Assembly (NCBI RefSeq): GCF_004087915.1
Contig: NZ_CP035108.1
Coordinates: forward strand, 1,364,001-1,428,000
Source of the DNA: Geovibrio thiophilus
GTDB lineage: Bacteria > Chrysiogenota > Deferribacteres > Deferribacterales > Geovibrionaceae
DNA length: 64,000 bases
Reading direction: 5' to 3'
A program made the translations under genes and the position numbers. Shown here one piece after another: positions 43,201-52,090 of this stretch (its first letter is position 1; each line of letters opens with the position of its first letter). Below the pieces are notes generated by a model. That model saw nothing but the letters and a program-made list of their open reading frames with translations, searched no databases and was not told the origin of the DNA.

Positions 43201-44175
43201 ATGTGGCTTTTCAGGTTTTTATACTCTGTAATGATTTTTCTTGTTTTTGTCCTGATGCACGAGTCTCTCGGCATCGACATCTACTACGCGGTGACCTACG
43301 CGGTCGTGATTATCTTCTCTATCTATTTCATAGAGAGTCTTTTTTCGGATTTCAAGAGCTATAAGTTCTTAGCCGGAGCGGTAGGAGGGATTGTTTTTTC
43401 GCTCATTGCCTATCTTCTGGCGACGATTTTTGATTCTCTGGTTACCAATGAAGCTGTGAAGCTCGGGCTGTATTTCTTTATGCTTTATCTGGGCATCATC
43501 CTCGGCATGAAGGTGCACTGGGTGTTTGAGCTGCTTTTTTCCAAGATACTTAACTCGAAGCAGAAAACAGCGAAATACGCCGCTCAGCAGAAGGTTCTGG
43601 ATACTTCAACGCTCATCGACGGACGCATAGCGGATATTGTCGATACAGGGCTTATGGAGGGTGCGCTGGTTATTCCTACCTTCGTTCTGAAGGAGCTTCA
43701 GAACATAGCCGATTCCCACGATCACCTGCGCAGGCAGAAAGGGCGCAGGGGTTTGAATGTGCTGAAAAAGCTACAGGAACAGACGAAGCTTCCCGTGGAG
43801 ATAAACCAGACGGATTTTACCGATCTGGGTACTGTGGATGAAAAGCTTGTTGCTCTGGCAAAAAGGCTTAAGGCTCATATAATCACCACGGATTTTAACC
43901 TGCTGAAAGTGGCGGAGATACAGAACATAAGAGCTATTAATCTTAACAATCTCGCCATGGCAATGCGACAGAACATTCTCCCCGGCGAAGACCTCAGTAT
44001 CACCATAGTGAAAGAGGGCAAGGAGCACGGGCAGGGTGTCGGTTATCTGGATGACGGTACAATGGTTGTTCTCGAAAACGGGCGCAGGATGATGGGCGAG
44101 ACAGTGAAAGTGAATGTGACAAGCCTTCTGCAGACCGAATCAGGACGCATTATCTTTACCAAGGTGCGTTCTTGA
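43201..44175 (+). CDS. Membrane PIN-TRAM domain protein (YacL-like)
   Basis: A 324-residue protein with about four membrane helices, then a PIN nuclease domain (VLDTSTLIDGRIADI, ELQNIADSHDHLRRQKGRRGL, TTDFNLLKVAEI). A C-terminal TRAM domain follows (EGKEHGQGVGYLDDGTMVVLENGRRMMGETV). Members resemble Bacillus YacL, thought to act on RNA. ATG 43201 has GGGGGAAGC upstream and avoids the terminator at 43149. It is followed by ispD with a TTGA overlap, as in many Gram-positive and deep-branching genomes. Confidence 0.9.
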   Translation: MWLFRFLYSVMIFLVFVLMHESLGIDIYYAVTYAVVIIFSIYFIESLFSDFKSYKFLAGAVGGIVFSLIAYLLATIFDSLVTNEAVKLGLYFFMLYLGIILGMKVHWVFELLFSKILNSKQKTAKYAAQQKVLDTSTLIDGRIADIVDTGLMEGALVIPTFVLKELQNIADSHDHLRRQKGRRGLNVLKKLQEQTKLPVEINQTDFTDLGTVDEKLVALAKRLKAHIITTDFNLLKVAEIQNIRAINLNNLAMAMRQNILPGEDLSITIVKEGKEHGQGVGYLDDGTMVVLENGRRMMGETVKVNVTSLLQTESGRIIFTKVRS

Positions 44176-44852
44176 GCGTAACTGCGGTTATACCTGCCGC
44201 CGGAGTGGGAAAACGCTTCGGGGGTGATGTTAAAAAGCAGTTTGCGGAGTTTAACGGGCGCTCTGTGCTTTACTATGCGCTGAAATGCCTGCGTGATGCC
44301 TATGAGTTTGACGAATTTCTCATCGGCGCCGGAGAGGATGATTTCGGAACCGTAAACGAAACGGCGGACGCTCTCGGAATAAGATACCGCATGATAAAAG
44401 GCGGTGACGAACGATGGAAAACAGTGCTTAACTGTCTTCTGGAAGTGAAAAGCACGCATGTGCTGATTCATGACGCCGTGCGCCCCTTTGTTCCGGCGGA
44501 AGTTACAAGGGACACCATAAAAACAGCAGAGGAGTCAGGAGCGTGCATATGCTGCGTTCCCGTGCGGGAAACACTGAAACGGGTTACCCCTGACGGCATA
44601 GAGGGCACAGTGGACAGGAACAGATATGTCCTCAGCCACACTCCGCAGGTTTTTGAGCTGGGCAGGCTTCTTGCCGCCGTTATGGACGCTGCCGGAAAAA
44701 AGGCAAACCCCACTGACGAGTCCATGGCAATGGAGATGGCGGGGCACAGGGTTAAGTATGTGCAGTCCACTCCGGAGAATATAAAAATCACTTATTCATC
44801 TGACATTGAGCTGGTGAAGAGTCTGATGGGTAAATATCACGGGAATATATGA
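44172..44852 (+). CDS. ispD: 2-C-methyl-D-erythritol 4-phosphate cytidylyltransferase
   Basis: IspD is the third step of the non-mevalonate isoprenoid pathway, making CDP-ME from MEP. The 226-residue protein has the nucleotide-binding AVIPAAGVGKRFGGDVKKQF, HDAVRPFV, VPVRETLKR and the TDESMAMEMAG segment. It starts at TTG 44172 overlapping the previous stop, and the next gene begins four bases inside its end. No ispF is fused or adjacent here. Confidence 0.95.
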   Translation: MSVTAVIPAAGVGKRFGGDVKKQFAEFNGRSVLYYALKCLRDAYEFDEFLIGAGEDDFGTVNETADALGIRYRMIKGGDERWKTVLNCLLEVKSTHVLIHDAVRPFVPAEVTRDTIKTAEESGACICCVPVRETLKRVTPDGIEGTVDRNRYVLSHTPQVFELGRLLAAVMDAAGKKANPTDESMAMEMAGHRVKYVQSTPENIKITYSSDIELVKSLMGKYHGNI

Positions 44853-46450
44853 AAGTTATATACGCCAAGGGCACACAGGAAGAGATAGCAACCTCCCTTT
44901 ACGGGCAGATAGAGCACAGGGAAACACTTGACTACTTTATGGATTTTCCCCGCAGGGTTCTGGGGGGCATAGTGGGTAACAACCTGCTGGGCAACATGGG
45001 GCTTTTCGCTCTCAAAAAGCTTACCGGTCTCATTTCATCCAAGTACAACAAAAACGATCTTGTCTTCTGGAAGACATATTCCGAGCTTCTGGGTCTTGAC
45101 TATTCCGTGGTTTCCAAAAGTCTCTCATATCCTGATATGCTGCTTTATCTGGTGGGCAAATCCGGCTATTTCATAAGCGGAATGCCGCAGATCTTCCTAG
45201 GCTGCTCAAGTCTCGCAGTAAAAAAAGGGAGCGGCATACTCCACGGGCGCAACCTCGATTTTTACGGCGGCAAATACTGGACAAGGGATCACGCCCTTAT
45301 CGTTATCAAGCCTAAGGATAAAATAGGGTCAATCACGCTCAGCGCAGACGGACTGCTGCTCCCCGGACTTACCAGCATAAATGAAGAGGGGATAGCTGTT
45401 TCGCTGCATGTGCTCTTCACCCGTGAAGTTTCATTAAGCGGTGAACCTGTTCTCGGCATAGTTTCGGACATTATGGGAACATGCAGAAGCATTGCGGAAG
45501 TGCGCAGCCTGCTTGAGAATAAGAAAACCGCAGGGGGCTGGGGGATTCTCGTAACAGACGGAAAAACCGGCGAATGCTCCGTGTTTGAAATGAACAGCAA
45601 GGGCATGAGCGAATTTAAAGTCACCGAGAACAAATTCAGCTACGCAAACATGGCGCACACGCCGGACAAAAAGGCGGATGAGTTTGTGCCCGCCTACATC
45701 TGGGTGCAGAACAACTTCTACCGCAAGAAAAGAATGGACGATATGCTTAGCTCTATGTGGTTCGGCGTGGATCATATAAAGATGTTCAAGATTCTCGGCG
45801 ATTTCTATGATGTAGGAATGAAGAGAGATCTCTACGCAGGGTGCACAGTCGCCAACAGCAACACGATCTCAAGTGCCAGCTTCAGCTTCGCTGATGACCG
45901 CATAGCCGTTGCGGACGGAACCACCCCTTCGACAGCGGGCGATATATACGATTACTCAATCTCTGAGCTCTTCGCGGGGAAAACCGAACCGCTCAGAGTT
46001 ATAAAGCCCGATGCTCCCCATTCGGAGGTTATGGAAACATACACACTCTCCGGCTGTGACCACTCTGAAACCCATAATTATGAAGAGCTTGTGAGCATTA
46101 TGTCCGGGCTGAAAAACATGAAGCAGGATGAATATGCCTTTCCACTGTTCCTCTCTGTTTCGTACGCCAAGCTGGGCGAGTACGCAAAGGCTCTGGAATT
46201 TGCCGATGAAACCCTTGGACAGAAGCTTGATCACTACAGGGAGGGGACAGTGCTGATGATGCGTGCCATGCTCATGGACATCTCCGGCAGAAGAGGCGAG
46301 GCTATGCGGGAGTACGAGCACATCCTCAAGGAATACCGCTATCCGTGCCTCACGAGGAAATCACTGAAATATTACTCCGCTCCGTGCGGACAGCGTGACA
46401 TAGACCGAATCGAACTCAACTGGTTCATGTCCTTCGTGCTGCTTCTGTGA
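44849..46450 (+). CDS. C45-type Ntn hydrolase with C-terminal TPR-like region
   Basis: A 533-residue protein. Residues about 125-390 match the C45/choloylglycine-hydrolase-like autoproteolytic amidohydrolases: the nucleophile Cys is in GCSSLAV, followed by GILHGRNLDFY, SINEEGIAVSLHV and YTVANSNTISS-like elements. The last 130 residues are helical with a TPR pattern (LFLSVSYAKLGEYAKALEFADETL). Substrates of related enzymes are acyl amides; here unknown. ATG 44849 overlaps ispD. It is probably the last gene of the operon. Confidence 0.75.
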   Translation: MKVIYAKGTQEEIATSLYGQIEHRETLDYFMDFPRRVLGGIVGNNLLGNMGLFALKKLTGLISSKYNKNDLVFWKTYSELLGLDYSVVSKSLSYPDMLLYLVGKSGYFISGMPQIFLGCSSLAVKKGSGILHGRNLDFYGGKYWTRDHALIVIKPKDKIGSITLSADGLLLPGLTSINEEGIAVSLHVLFTREVSLSGEPVLGIVSDIMGTCRSIAEVRSLLENKKTAGGWGILVTDGKTGECSVFEMNSKGMSEFKVTENKFSYANMAHTPDKKADEFVPAYIWVQNNFYRKKRMDDMLSSMWFGVDHIKMFKILGDFYDVGMKRDLYAGCTVANSNTISSASFSFADDRIAVADGTTPSTAGDIYDYSISELFAGKTEPLRVIKPDAPHSEVMETYTLSGCDHSETHNYEELVSIMSGLKNMKQDEYAFPLFLSVSYAKLGEYAKALEFADETLGQKLDHYREGTVLMMRAMLMDISGRRGEAMREYEHILKEYRYPCLTRKSLKYYSAPCGQRDIDRIELNWFMSFVLLL

Positions 46451-46512
46451 TGAGATATTCAGCGGCTTCTATTGCAGCATAAAAATTCTGAAACGTTTCT
46501 TCAATTATTGAT

Positions 46513-46533
46513 CTGTTGAAAATAAATCAACAG
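46513..46533. promoter_or_regulatory. Perfect inverted repeat in the gap before the BON lipoprotein
   Basis: CTGTTGA-AAATAAA-TCAACAG is a perfect seven-base inverted repeat with a seven-base spacer. No T run follows, so an operator is more likely than a terminator. The 279-base gap also has TTGACA at 46651 with TAGATT 17 bases later as a candidate promoter. Confidence 0.4.
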
Positions 46534-46650
46534 TTCATGCCCTTATTTAATTCACCGCCAACTTGTTCTGTAAGATAGGTTGTTTAATCTATTTAAGTGA
46601 ATATTGATATGAGTGATCGATAATTTGATTACACCGTTATTTCTAAGCCA

Positions 46651-46679
46651 TTGACAGAATGGTTGGTGAACTATAGATT
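46651..46679 (+). promoter_or_regulatory. Candidate sigma-70 promoter for the BON lipoprotein gene
   Basis: A perfect TTGACA -35 box and TAGATT 17 bases downstream, about 50 bases before the start codon. Confidence 0.45.
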
Positions 46680-46729
46680 ATAAATTAAAGAAATAAATTA
46701 ATTATAAATAAACATAGAAGGGAAGTTGA

Positions 46730-47044
46730 ATGATTAAATCGCGCCAAATTATGAAAATATTACTTTTCGCCGTGTTACTTGCCGCCTTTATTGGCTGTGC
46801 ATCCAGCAATAAAAAAGAAAGCTCCGGTGAGTACTTTGACAACTCCGTAATCACAGCTAAAGTTAAAGCAGCTATATTTGACGAATCCTCGCTTAAAACA
46901 CTGGAGATTAATGTTGAAACTTTCAAAGGCAAAGTCCAGCTAAGCGGATTTGTTGATTCAAAACAGAATGCGGAACTGGCAGGCAGAATTGCCTCTCAGG
47001 TTGAGGGTGTTACATCCGTACAGAACAGCTTGGCTTTAAAATAA
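46730..47044 (+). CDS. BON-domain lipoprotein
   Basis: A 104-residue lipoprotein: signal segment KILLFAVLLAAFIGC gives a lipobox, then one BON domain (NSVITAKVKAAIFDESSLKTLEINVETFKGKVQLSGFVDSKQNAE...VTSVQNSLALK). BON domains bind phospholipid or stabilise the envelope under osmotic stress (OsmY/DolP type). ATG 46730 follows GAAGGGAAG. It stands alone behind its own promoter; a 49-residue membrane protein follows. Confidence 0.85.
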   Translation: MIKSRQIMKILLFAVLLAAFIGCASSNKKESSGEYFDNSVITAKVKAAIFDESSLKTLEINVETFKGKVQLSGFVDSKQNAELAGRIASQVEGVTSVQNSLALK

Positions 47045-47153
47045 CAGATCAATAAAGCTGGTCTGAGTCAGGCGCTGCATAAGAGGTTGTCGGTGCACTC
47101 GCAGGCAGTGACAGAAATATTTTGATCACTGCCTTATTTCTAAGGAGAAAGTT

Positions 47154-47303
47154 ATGTTGTGGACAATAAGCGTAGTTCTGGTAGTTTTATGGCTTCTTGG
47201 TTTAGTCAGTTCTTATACTCTCGGAGGTTTCATCCATATTCTGCTTGTAATAGCTCTGATAATTATTCTTGTAAGAATTATTCAGGGACGCAGTGTGCTG
47301 TAG
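47154..47303 (+). CDS. Lmo0937-family small membrane protein
   Basis: A 49-residue protein with two hydrophobic helices: MLWTISVVLVVLWLLGLVS, then SYTLGGFIHILLVIALIII ending LVRIIQGRSVL. This matches the lmo0937 family of small stress-associated membrane proteins almost motif for motif. Ribosome site AAGGAGA precedes ATG 47154. It lies 109 bases after the BON lipoprotein, another envelope-stress type gene. Function is unknown. Confidence 0.85.
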   Translation: MLWTISVVLVVLWLLGLVSSYTLGGFIHILLVIALIIILVRIIQGRSVL

Positions 47304-47439
47304 TGTTACGGAGCAGCAGCCAATAAAACCTTTCTCCGGCTGAGTTTTAAAAGCACGGCGGCACAAACAGCAAAAGAGTCTATTAATCGGGGGTGATATA
47401 CTGCTTACTCTGGATTTCCTTCCTGCATCCTCTATAAAA

Positions 47440-47468
47440 TTGACGGCAACCCGTTTATCTGGTATGAA
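47440..47468 (+). promoter_or_regulatory. Candidate promoter for the M50 protease gene, implying a leaderless mRNA
   Basis: TTGACG and TATGAA are spaced by 17 bases, and the -10 box ends six bases before the start codon, so transcription would begin at or near the ATG. No Shine-Dalgarno is seen. Confidence 0.35.
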
Positions 47469-47474
47469 CTTCTG

Positions 47475-48113
47475 ATGGATTTCAATATTGCAGAATATAT
47501 AAGATTTATGTCACTGGCGATTGTGCCGTTCTTTTTTGCTATCACCGTGCATGAGCTTTCCCACGGTGTGGCGGCGTACATGCTAGGGGACGACACGGCG
47601 AAAAGGCTCGGACGCCTCACCCTCAACCCGTTTGCGCATATCGATATTGTGGGACTTTTATTTCTTCTGATAACACAGCTTTTCGGCTGGGCGAAACCTG
47701 TTCCGGTCAACTTTTCCCGCTTGAGGAACAATAAATACGGCATGGCGATAGTGGCTGCCGCCGGTCCCGTCTCAAACATTGCAGTTGCTCTGGCTTCCGC
47801 TCTTTTGCTTCAGGCTGTACTGGTTGTTCCGATTCACGCCGATACTCTGGCAGCAAAGATAGCTATGCCTATAGCGATAATGCTTAAGCTCTCCGTGCAG
47901 ATAAACGTGGCTCTCGCCGTGTTTAACCTTATTCCCATACTCCCCCTTGACGGCGGGCGGATACTTACCAACTTTCTTCCGTATGAAAAGGCGTTCAAGT
48001 TTTCCCAAACGGAGCGTTACGGTTTTATCATTATTATTCTTCTGTTTCTCACAGGGATATTTGACAAAACGGTTCTCCCCGTGATCCGCTATCTCACGGC
48101 ATTTCTCCTTTAA
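47475..48113 (+). CDS. Site-2-protease-like M50 metallopeptidase (YwhC type)
   Basis: A 212-residue integral membrane zinc protease. HELSH near residue 27 is the HExxH motif and NLIPILPLDGGRIL near residue 155 supplies the third ligand. About six hydrophobic helices are visible. Unlike RseP it has no PDZ domain, so it is the short group. No ribosome site is present. TTGACG-N17-TATGAA ends seven bases before ATG 47475, so the transcript may be leaderless. trpS follows after 24 bases. Confidence 0.88.
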   Translation: MDFNIAEYIRFMSLAIVPFFFAITVHELSHGVAAYMLGDDTAKRLGRLTLNPFAHIDIVGLLFLLITQLFGWAKPVPVNFSRLRNNKYGMAIVAAAGPVSNIAVALASALLLQAVLVVPIHADTLAAKIAMPIAIMLKLSVQINVALAVFNLIPILPLDGGRILTNFLPYEKAFKFSQTERYGFIIIILLFLTGIFDKTVLPVIRYLTAFLL

Positions 48114-48137
48114 GAATTTGATAAGAGGTAAAAATAG

Positions 48138-49118
48138 ATGAAAAGAGTTTTAAGCGGAATGCGCCCCACGGGCAAACTCCATATAGGACACTACTTCGGC
48201 GCGCTCAAAAACTGGGTGAAGCTTCAGGACGAACACGAATGCTTTTACTTCGTCGCGGACTGGCACGCGCTGACTACCAATTACGAAAATCCCGAAAATA
48301 TCATAGAAATGAGGCGTGAGCTCGTTCTCGACTGGCTCGCCTCAGGCATTGACCCCGAAAAGGCGACAATGTTTGTTCAGTCCAAAAACCTGTACCATGC
48401 GGAGCTTTTTCTCCTGCTCTCCATGATTACCCCTGTGAGCTGGCTGGAAAGATGCCCGACATACAAGGAGATTAAACAGGAAATCACTGATAAAGATCTT
48501 TCAAACCTCGGTTTTCTCGGTTACCCCGTGCTTATGAGCTCGGATATAATAATCTACGGCGCTAACTATGTGCCCGTGGGTTTTGACCAGCTCCCTCACC
48601 TTGAGATAGCCCGTGAGATAGTGCGCCGCTTTCAGTTCCTTTATAATGCCGATGTGTTTGTGGAGCCGGAGGGGCTTCTCACCGAAGTACCGAAGCTTCC
48701 CGGGCTTGACGGACGCAAGATGAGCAAAAGCTACGGCAACGCTATCATGCTGTCCGAAGACCTTGACGAAGTGGAGCAGAAGCTCAAACGCATGAAGACC
48801 GACACCCGCCGCCAGCGCAGGACAGACCCGGGCGATCCGGAAGTCTGTCCGGTATTTGACTATCATAAGGTTTTCTCCACGGAAGAGGAGAAGGCATACA
48901 TCATGACCGAATGCAGGAGAGCCGGTATAGGCTGCATGGACTGCAAAATGATACTTATCAAGCATATCAGAGCCTTTCTTGAACCAATTCAGGAGCGCAG
49001 GCGCAAGTTTGACGCCGAGATAAAGGATATGGACGAGTTCCTCAGCGGTTCGCAGAAGAAAGCGAACGAGGAGGCGGGCAAACTTATGGAAAGGGTGCGT
49101 GAAGCCATAAAAATATGA
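48138..49118 (+). CDS. trpS: Tryptophanyl-tRNA synthetase
   Basis: A class I synthetase of 326 residues. The HIGH motif is in GMRPTGKLHIGHYFGAL near residue 15, and KMSKS in GRKMSKSYGNAI near residue 195. AGAGG precedes ATG 48138. Its stop overlaps the scpA start (ATATGAGC), placing trpS and scpAB in one operon. Confidence 0.97.
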   Translation: MKRVLSGMRPTGKLHIGHYFGALKNWVKLQDEHECFYFVADWHALTTNYENPENIIEMRRELVLDWLASGIDPEKATMFVQSKNLYHAELFLLLSMITPVSWLERCPTYKEIKQEITDKDLSNLGFLGYPVLMSSDIIIYGANYVPVGFDQLPHLEIAREIVRRFQFLYNADVFVEPEGLLTEVPKLPGLDGRKMSKSYGNAIMLSEDLDEVEQKLKRMKTDTRRQRRTDPGDPEVCPVFDYHKVFSTEEEKAYIMTECRRAGIGCMDCKMILIKHIRAFLEPIQERRRKFDAEIKDMDEFLSGSQKKANEEAGKLMERVREAIKI

Positions 49119-49834
49119 GCAGCGAGCTTCTTGACGTTTCACTGGAAAACTTTGAGGGACCGCTGGATCTGCTGATCCACCTCATATATAAGAACGAGCT
49201 GAACATTTACGACATTCCCATAGCGATCATTACCGAAAGCTTCATCACCGCTGTTAAAAGGATGGAGCAGCTTGATATAGAAGTCGCTTCGGATTTTATA
49301 AACATGGCGTCATACCTTGTGTATCTCAAATCGCGGATGCTTCTCCCCCGAGACAGTTTCTTTGAGGAGGAACTTGATCCGGAAGAAGAAAAATATCTTT
49401 TTACTCAAAAGCTTGTGGAATACTCCTTCTACAAGGATGTTTCGCTCTTCCTGAGAAAAAGCGAAGAGGAATCATCCAAGTTCCTCATGAGAACAGACAC
49501 GGTTTTTATCGCCAAGGAGCGGGCGGACACGGAAGACCCGTTTCTGCTTGCGGATTCCTTCTTTGACCTCACCACGAAGGAAAGAAAAACCAGAATGGTG
49601 GTGGAGAAGAACATTGTGGATTTCAAAGAGGTTGTGGCGAGGCTTAAAAGCCTTGTTACAAAGAAAATACGCATGTTCTGGAGCGATATAGTGCGCTCCT
49701 GCGGAAGCAGGAAGGAGGTCGCAGTTTCGCTTCTGGCGATTCTTGACCTTTTGAAAAACAAAGTCGCCAACGCATCTCAAAACGAAAACTTCGGCGAAAT
49801 ATTAATTGAGAAAACGGAGGAGAAGGATGGATAA
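49115..49834 (+). CDS. scpA: Segregation and condensation protein A
   Basis: ScpA is the kleisin that bridges the two Smc heads and recruits ScpB. The 239-residue protein has the N-terminal kleisin motif FEGPLDLLIHLI, followed by NIYDIPIAIITESFI and the AS(D)FINMASYLVYLKSRMLLP stretch, and a C-terminal winged-helix (VVARLKSLVTKKIRMFW...LLAILDLLKNKVA). It overlaps trpS and scpB. Confidence 0.95.
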   Translation: MSSELLDVSLENFEGPLDLLIHLIYKNELNIYDIPIAIITESFITAVKRMEQLDIEVASDFINMASYLVYLKSRMLLPRDSFFEEELDPEEEKYLFTQKLVEYSFYKDVSLFLRKSEEESSKFLMRTDTVFIAKERADTEDPFLLADSFFDLTTKERKTRMVVEKNIVDFKEVVARLKSLVTKKIRMFWSDIVRSCGSRKEVAVSLLAILDLLKNKVANASQNENFGEILIEKTEEKDG

Positions 49835-50354
49835 CAAACGGGAAAAGAAGATTTTCTACGCTTCCCTTTTTCTTTCCGGCACTCCGCTGGAGAAAAGGTT
49901 CTTCCGTGCGTTTTTTGAACCCGTGAACCTTGAAAACAGGCTTCTGGAATACGCAGAAGAGTTCAATAAGCTGGATACCGGACTTAAGATCCGCATGGTC
50001 TCAGGCGGCTTTCAGCTTGTTACGGAAAGTTCCTTGGTTGAGGAACTTCGCCCGCACTTCGGCGAAAAGTCCGACGCGCTGGGCAGAGCAAGCCTTGAAA
50101 CAGCGGCGATAATTGCGTACAAGCAGCCTGTGACAAGGCTTGAGATAGACGAAATAAGGGGCGTCAACTCCTCCGGTACGGTGAAATATCTGCTCGACCG
50201 CAACCTGATAAAGGTGGCTGGCAGGAAGGATGTTCCGGGCAGACCGCTTCTTTATGTAACGACAAAGCAGTTTTTGGAATACTTCGGCATGAATGACCTT
50301 TCCGAGATGCCCACTTTCCGTGAGTGGCAGGAACTCAAACAGAGCGGCGGATGA
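49827..50354 (+). CDS. scpB: Segregation and condensation protein B
   Basis: ScpB is the tandem winged-helix partner of ScpA and Smc. The start is ATG 49827, with GGAGGAG upstream, giving about 175 residues. The family's central RASLETAAIIAYKQPVTRLEIDEIRGVNSSGTVKYLLDRNLIKVAGRKDVPGRPLLY motif is intact. It overlaps scpA by eight bases and the next gene by ATGA. Confidence 0.94.
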   Translation: MDNKREKKIFYASLFLSGTPLEKRFFRAFFEPVNLENRLLEYAEEFNKLDTGLKIRMVSGGFQLVTESSLVEELRPHFGEKSDALGRASLETAAIIAYKQPVTRLEIDEIRGVNSSGTVKYLLDRNLIKVAGRKDVPGRPLLYVTTKQFLEYFGMNDLSEMPTFREWQELKQSGG

Positions 50355-51052
50355 CAGTGAGACTCAATAAATTTCTCTCAGCTAACTGCGGTGTTTCCAG
50401 ACGCGAGGCGGACAGGCTTATCGAAAGCGGGCTTGTCCGCATAAACGGCGAAAAGGTAACCGAGCTGGGCGTTCAGGTTTCGGAAACGGACAATATAGAG
50501 CTGGACGGTGATCCTGTAACCCTGAGTGAGCTTGAGTATTACAGGTTCTTCAAGCCACGGGGAATGCTCACCGCCTACGGCGACGGAAGGGGCAAGGAAA
50601 CTCTGGAAGAGATTCCTTATTTGAGAGAAAAAAAGCTCGCCTACTCCGGCAGACTTGACTATGACAGCGAAGGTCTTATTATTTTTACCAACGACGGTGA
50701 CCTTATTCTGAGGCTCCAGAAGTCGGAGTTTAAGGCGGAGAAGGAATACCTTGTCTGGGTTAACGGTGATCTCTGTGAGGACGACCTTGAGCAGATACGC
50801 AGCGGGCTCAGCACAGATGAGATGCGTTATCTCCCCTGCGGTGCGGAGAGGATAAAGGCGGGGCATTTCCGTCTGATACTCACCGAAGGGAAAAAGAGGC
50901 AGATACGTGAGATTTTCCGCTTCTTCGGACTGAGGGTCTCAAGGCTGCTCAGGGTGAGAATAGGCAATATAAACATAGACGGACTAAGAGCCGGAGAGTT
51001 GAAAAGGCTTTCCGCAAAAGAAATTACGGAGCTGAAAAAATGTACAGGGTAA
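50351..51052 (+). CDS. rRNA pseudouridine synthase (RluB/RluF family)
   Basis: A 233-residue protein with an N-terminal S4 domain (MTVRLNKFLSANCGVSRREADRLIESGLVRINGE) and the RsuA-type catalytic domain. The catalytic Asp is in GRLDYDSEGLIIFTNDGDL, and EGKKRQIREIFRFFGLRVSRLLRVRIG closes the fold. scpB-rluB adjacency is common in bacteria. The start is ATG 50351, overlapping the scpB stop; it overlaps queD by 13 bases. RluB or RluE/F specificity cannot be read. Confidence 0.9.
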   Translation: MTVRLNKFLSANCGVSRREADRLIESGLVRINGEKVTELGVQVSETDNIELDGDPVTLSELEYYRFFKPRGMLTAYGDGRGKETLEEIPYLREKKLAYSGRLDYDSEGLIIFTNDGDLILRLQKSEFKAEKEYLVWVNGDLCEDDLEQIRSGLSTDEMRYLPCGAERIKAGHFRLILTEGKKRQIREIFRFFGLRVSRLLRVRIGNINIDGLRAGELKRLSAKEITELKKCTG

Positions 51053-51399
51053 GAGTTATAAAAAGTTTTGCGTCCGCTCACAACCTGCGAGAATACGAAG
51101 GTGACTGCGAAAATCTTCACGGGCACAACTGGAAGGTTGAGGCGTATCTCGCTTCCGACAAGCTGGATAAGATAGGGATGCTTGTGGATTTCAAGGTGCT
51201 TAAGAAGCATCTCAACGAAATTCTCGACGGGCTTGACCATAAATATATCAATGAGCTGGAATACTTCAAAACCGTTAACCCCACCAGCGAGAATATGTGC
51301 AGATACATCTACGACAGGCTGAAGGAAAACTTCGGCTCAATGGTTGAAAGGGTTGTTGTGTGGGAGAGCGATAATGCGGCTGCGGAATACTGGGAATAA
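51040..51399 (+). CDS. queD: 6-carboxy-5,6,7,8-tetrahydropterin synthase
   Basis: QueD makes the pterin precursor of queuosine. The 119-residue protein has the zinc ligands FASAHNL and LHGHNW, the catalytic Cys in DCENLHGH, LDHKYIN and NPTSENMCRYI. Identification is firm from these motifs. It overlaps queE by 26 bases; together they supply 7-carboxy-7-deazaguanine. queC and queF are not in the window. Confidence 0.95.
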   Translation: MYRVRVIKSFASAHNLREYEGDCENLHGHNWKVEAYLASDKLDKIGMLVDFKVLKKHLNEILDGLDHKYINELEYFKTVNPTSENMCRYIYDRLKENFGSMVERVVVWESDNAAAEYWE

Positions 51400-52090
51400 G
51401 GGCAGAATAAACGAGGTTTTTCACTCCGTTCAGGGTGAAGGTTTTTACGCAGGCGCCCGTCAGCTTTTCGTCCGTCTTGCCGGATGCTCCGTGGGGTGCG
51501 AATACTGCGACACTGAGTTCGGCACGCCGGAAAGCTTTGAGGTGTACGGCAAACCATTCAAAAACCCCGTAACACCGGAGGAGTTTTTCGTTGCCGTGTG
51601 CGCAGGGGCTGATTTAAGCCTTTTTCATTCCGTATCCTTCACCGGCGGGGAGCCGACTGAACAGATCAGGTTTCTCAAGGGAACCGCTCTTCTCTTTAAA
51701 CAGGCGGGCTGCAAACTCTTCCTTGAAACCTCCGGCTACAGACACGCCGAACTGAAAGCCCTCAAGCCTGTCTTTGATATATTCAGCATAGATGTTAAGC
51801 TCTGCCGTGCGGACTGGCGGGAAAATCTGGCGAAACTGCTTCCCGTTCTTAAATTTCTCGGTAAAGAAAAGTTTTATCTGAAAGCGGTTTTTGACGATAA
51901 TAACACGGAAGACGAACTCGCCGAGGCGGCGGGTGTTCTCCACAGTGCGGGTGTGACGGAAGTTTTTGCCCAATCGGTGGATAATAAGGCGGATTTTAAT
52001 AGAATAGACACGGTTCAGGTGATATTCTCAAAGGAAGGGGTCGAAATGTTTTACCGTCCTCAAATACACAGATTTCTCGGGATAAGATAA
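51374..52090 (+). CDS. queE: 7-carboxy-7-deazaguanine synthase (radical SAM)
   Basis: QueE converts 6-carboxytetrahydropterin to CDG. The 238-residue protein starts with the conserved INEVFHSVQGEGFYAGARQLFVRLAGC. The [4Fe-4S] cysteines are in C-x3-C-x2-C (CSVGCEYCDTEFG), with SFTGGEPTEQ following. ATG 51374 is chosen because it lies at the normal family N terminus. Its stop overlaps the next ATG. Confidence 0.94.
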   Translation: MRLRNTGNKGRINEVFHSVQGEGFYAGARQLFVRLAGCSVGCEYCDTEFGTPESFEVYGKPFKNPVTPEEFFVAVCAGADLSLFHSVSFTGGEPTEQIRFLKGTALLFKQAGCKLFLETSGYRHAELKALKPVFDIFSIDVKLCRADWRENLAKLLPVLKFLGKEKFYLKAVFDDNNTEDELAEAAGVLHSAGVTEVFAQSVDNKADFNRIDTVQVIFSKEGVEMFYRPQIHRFLGIR

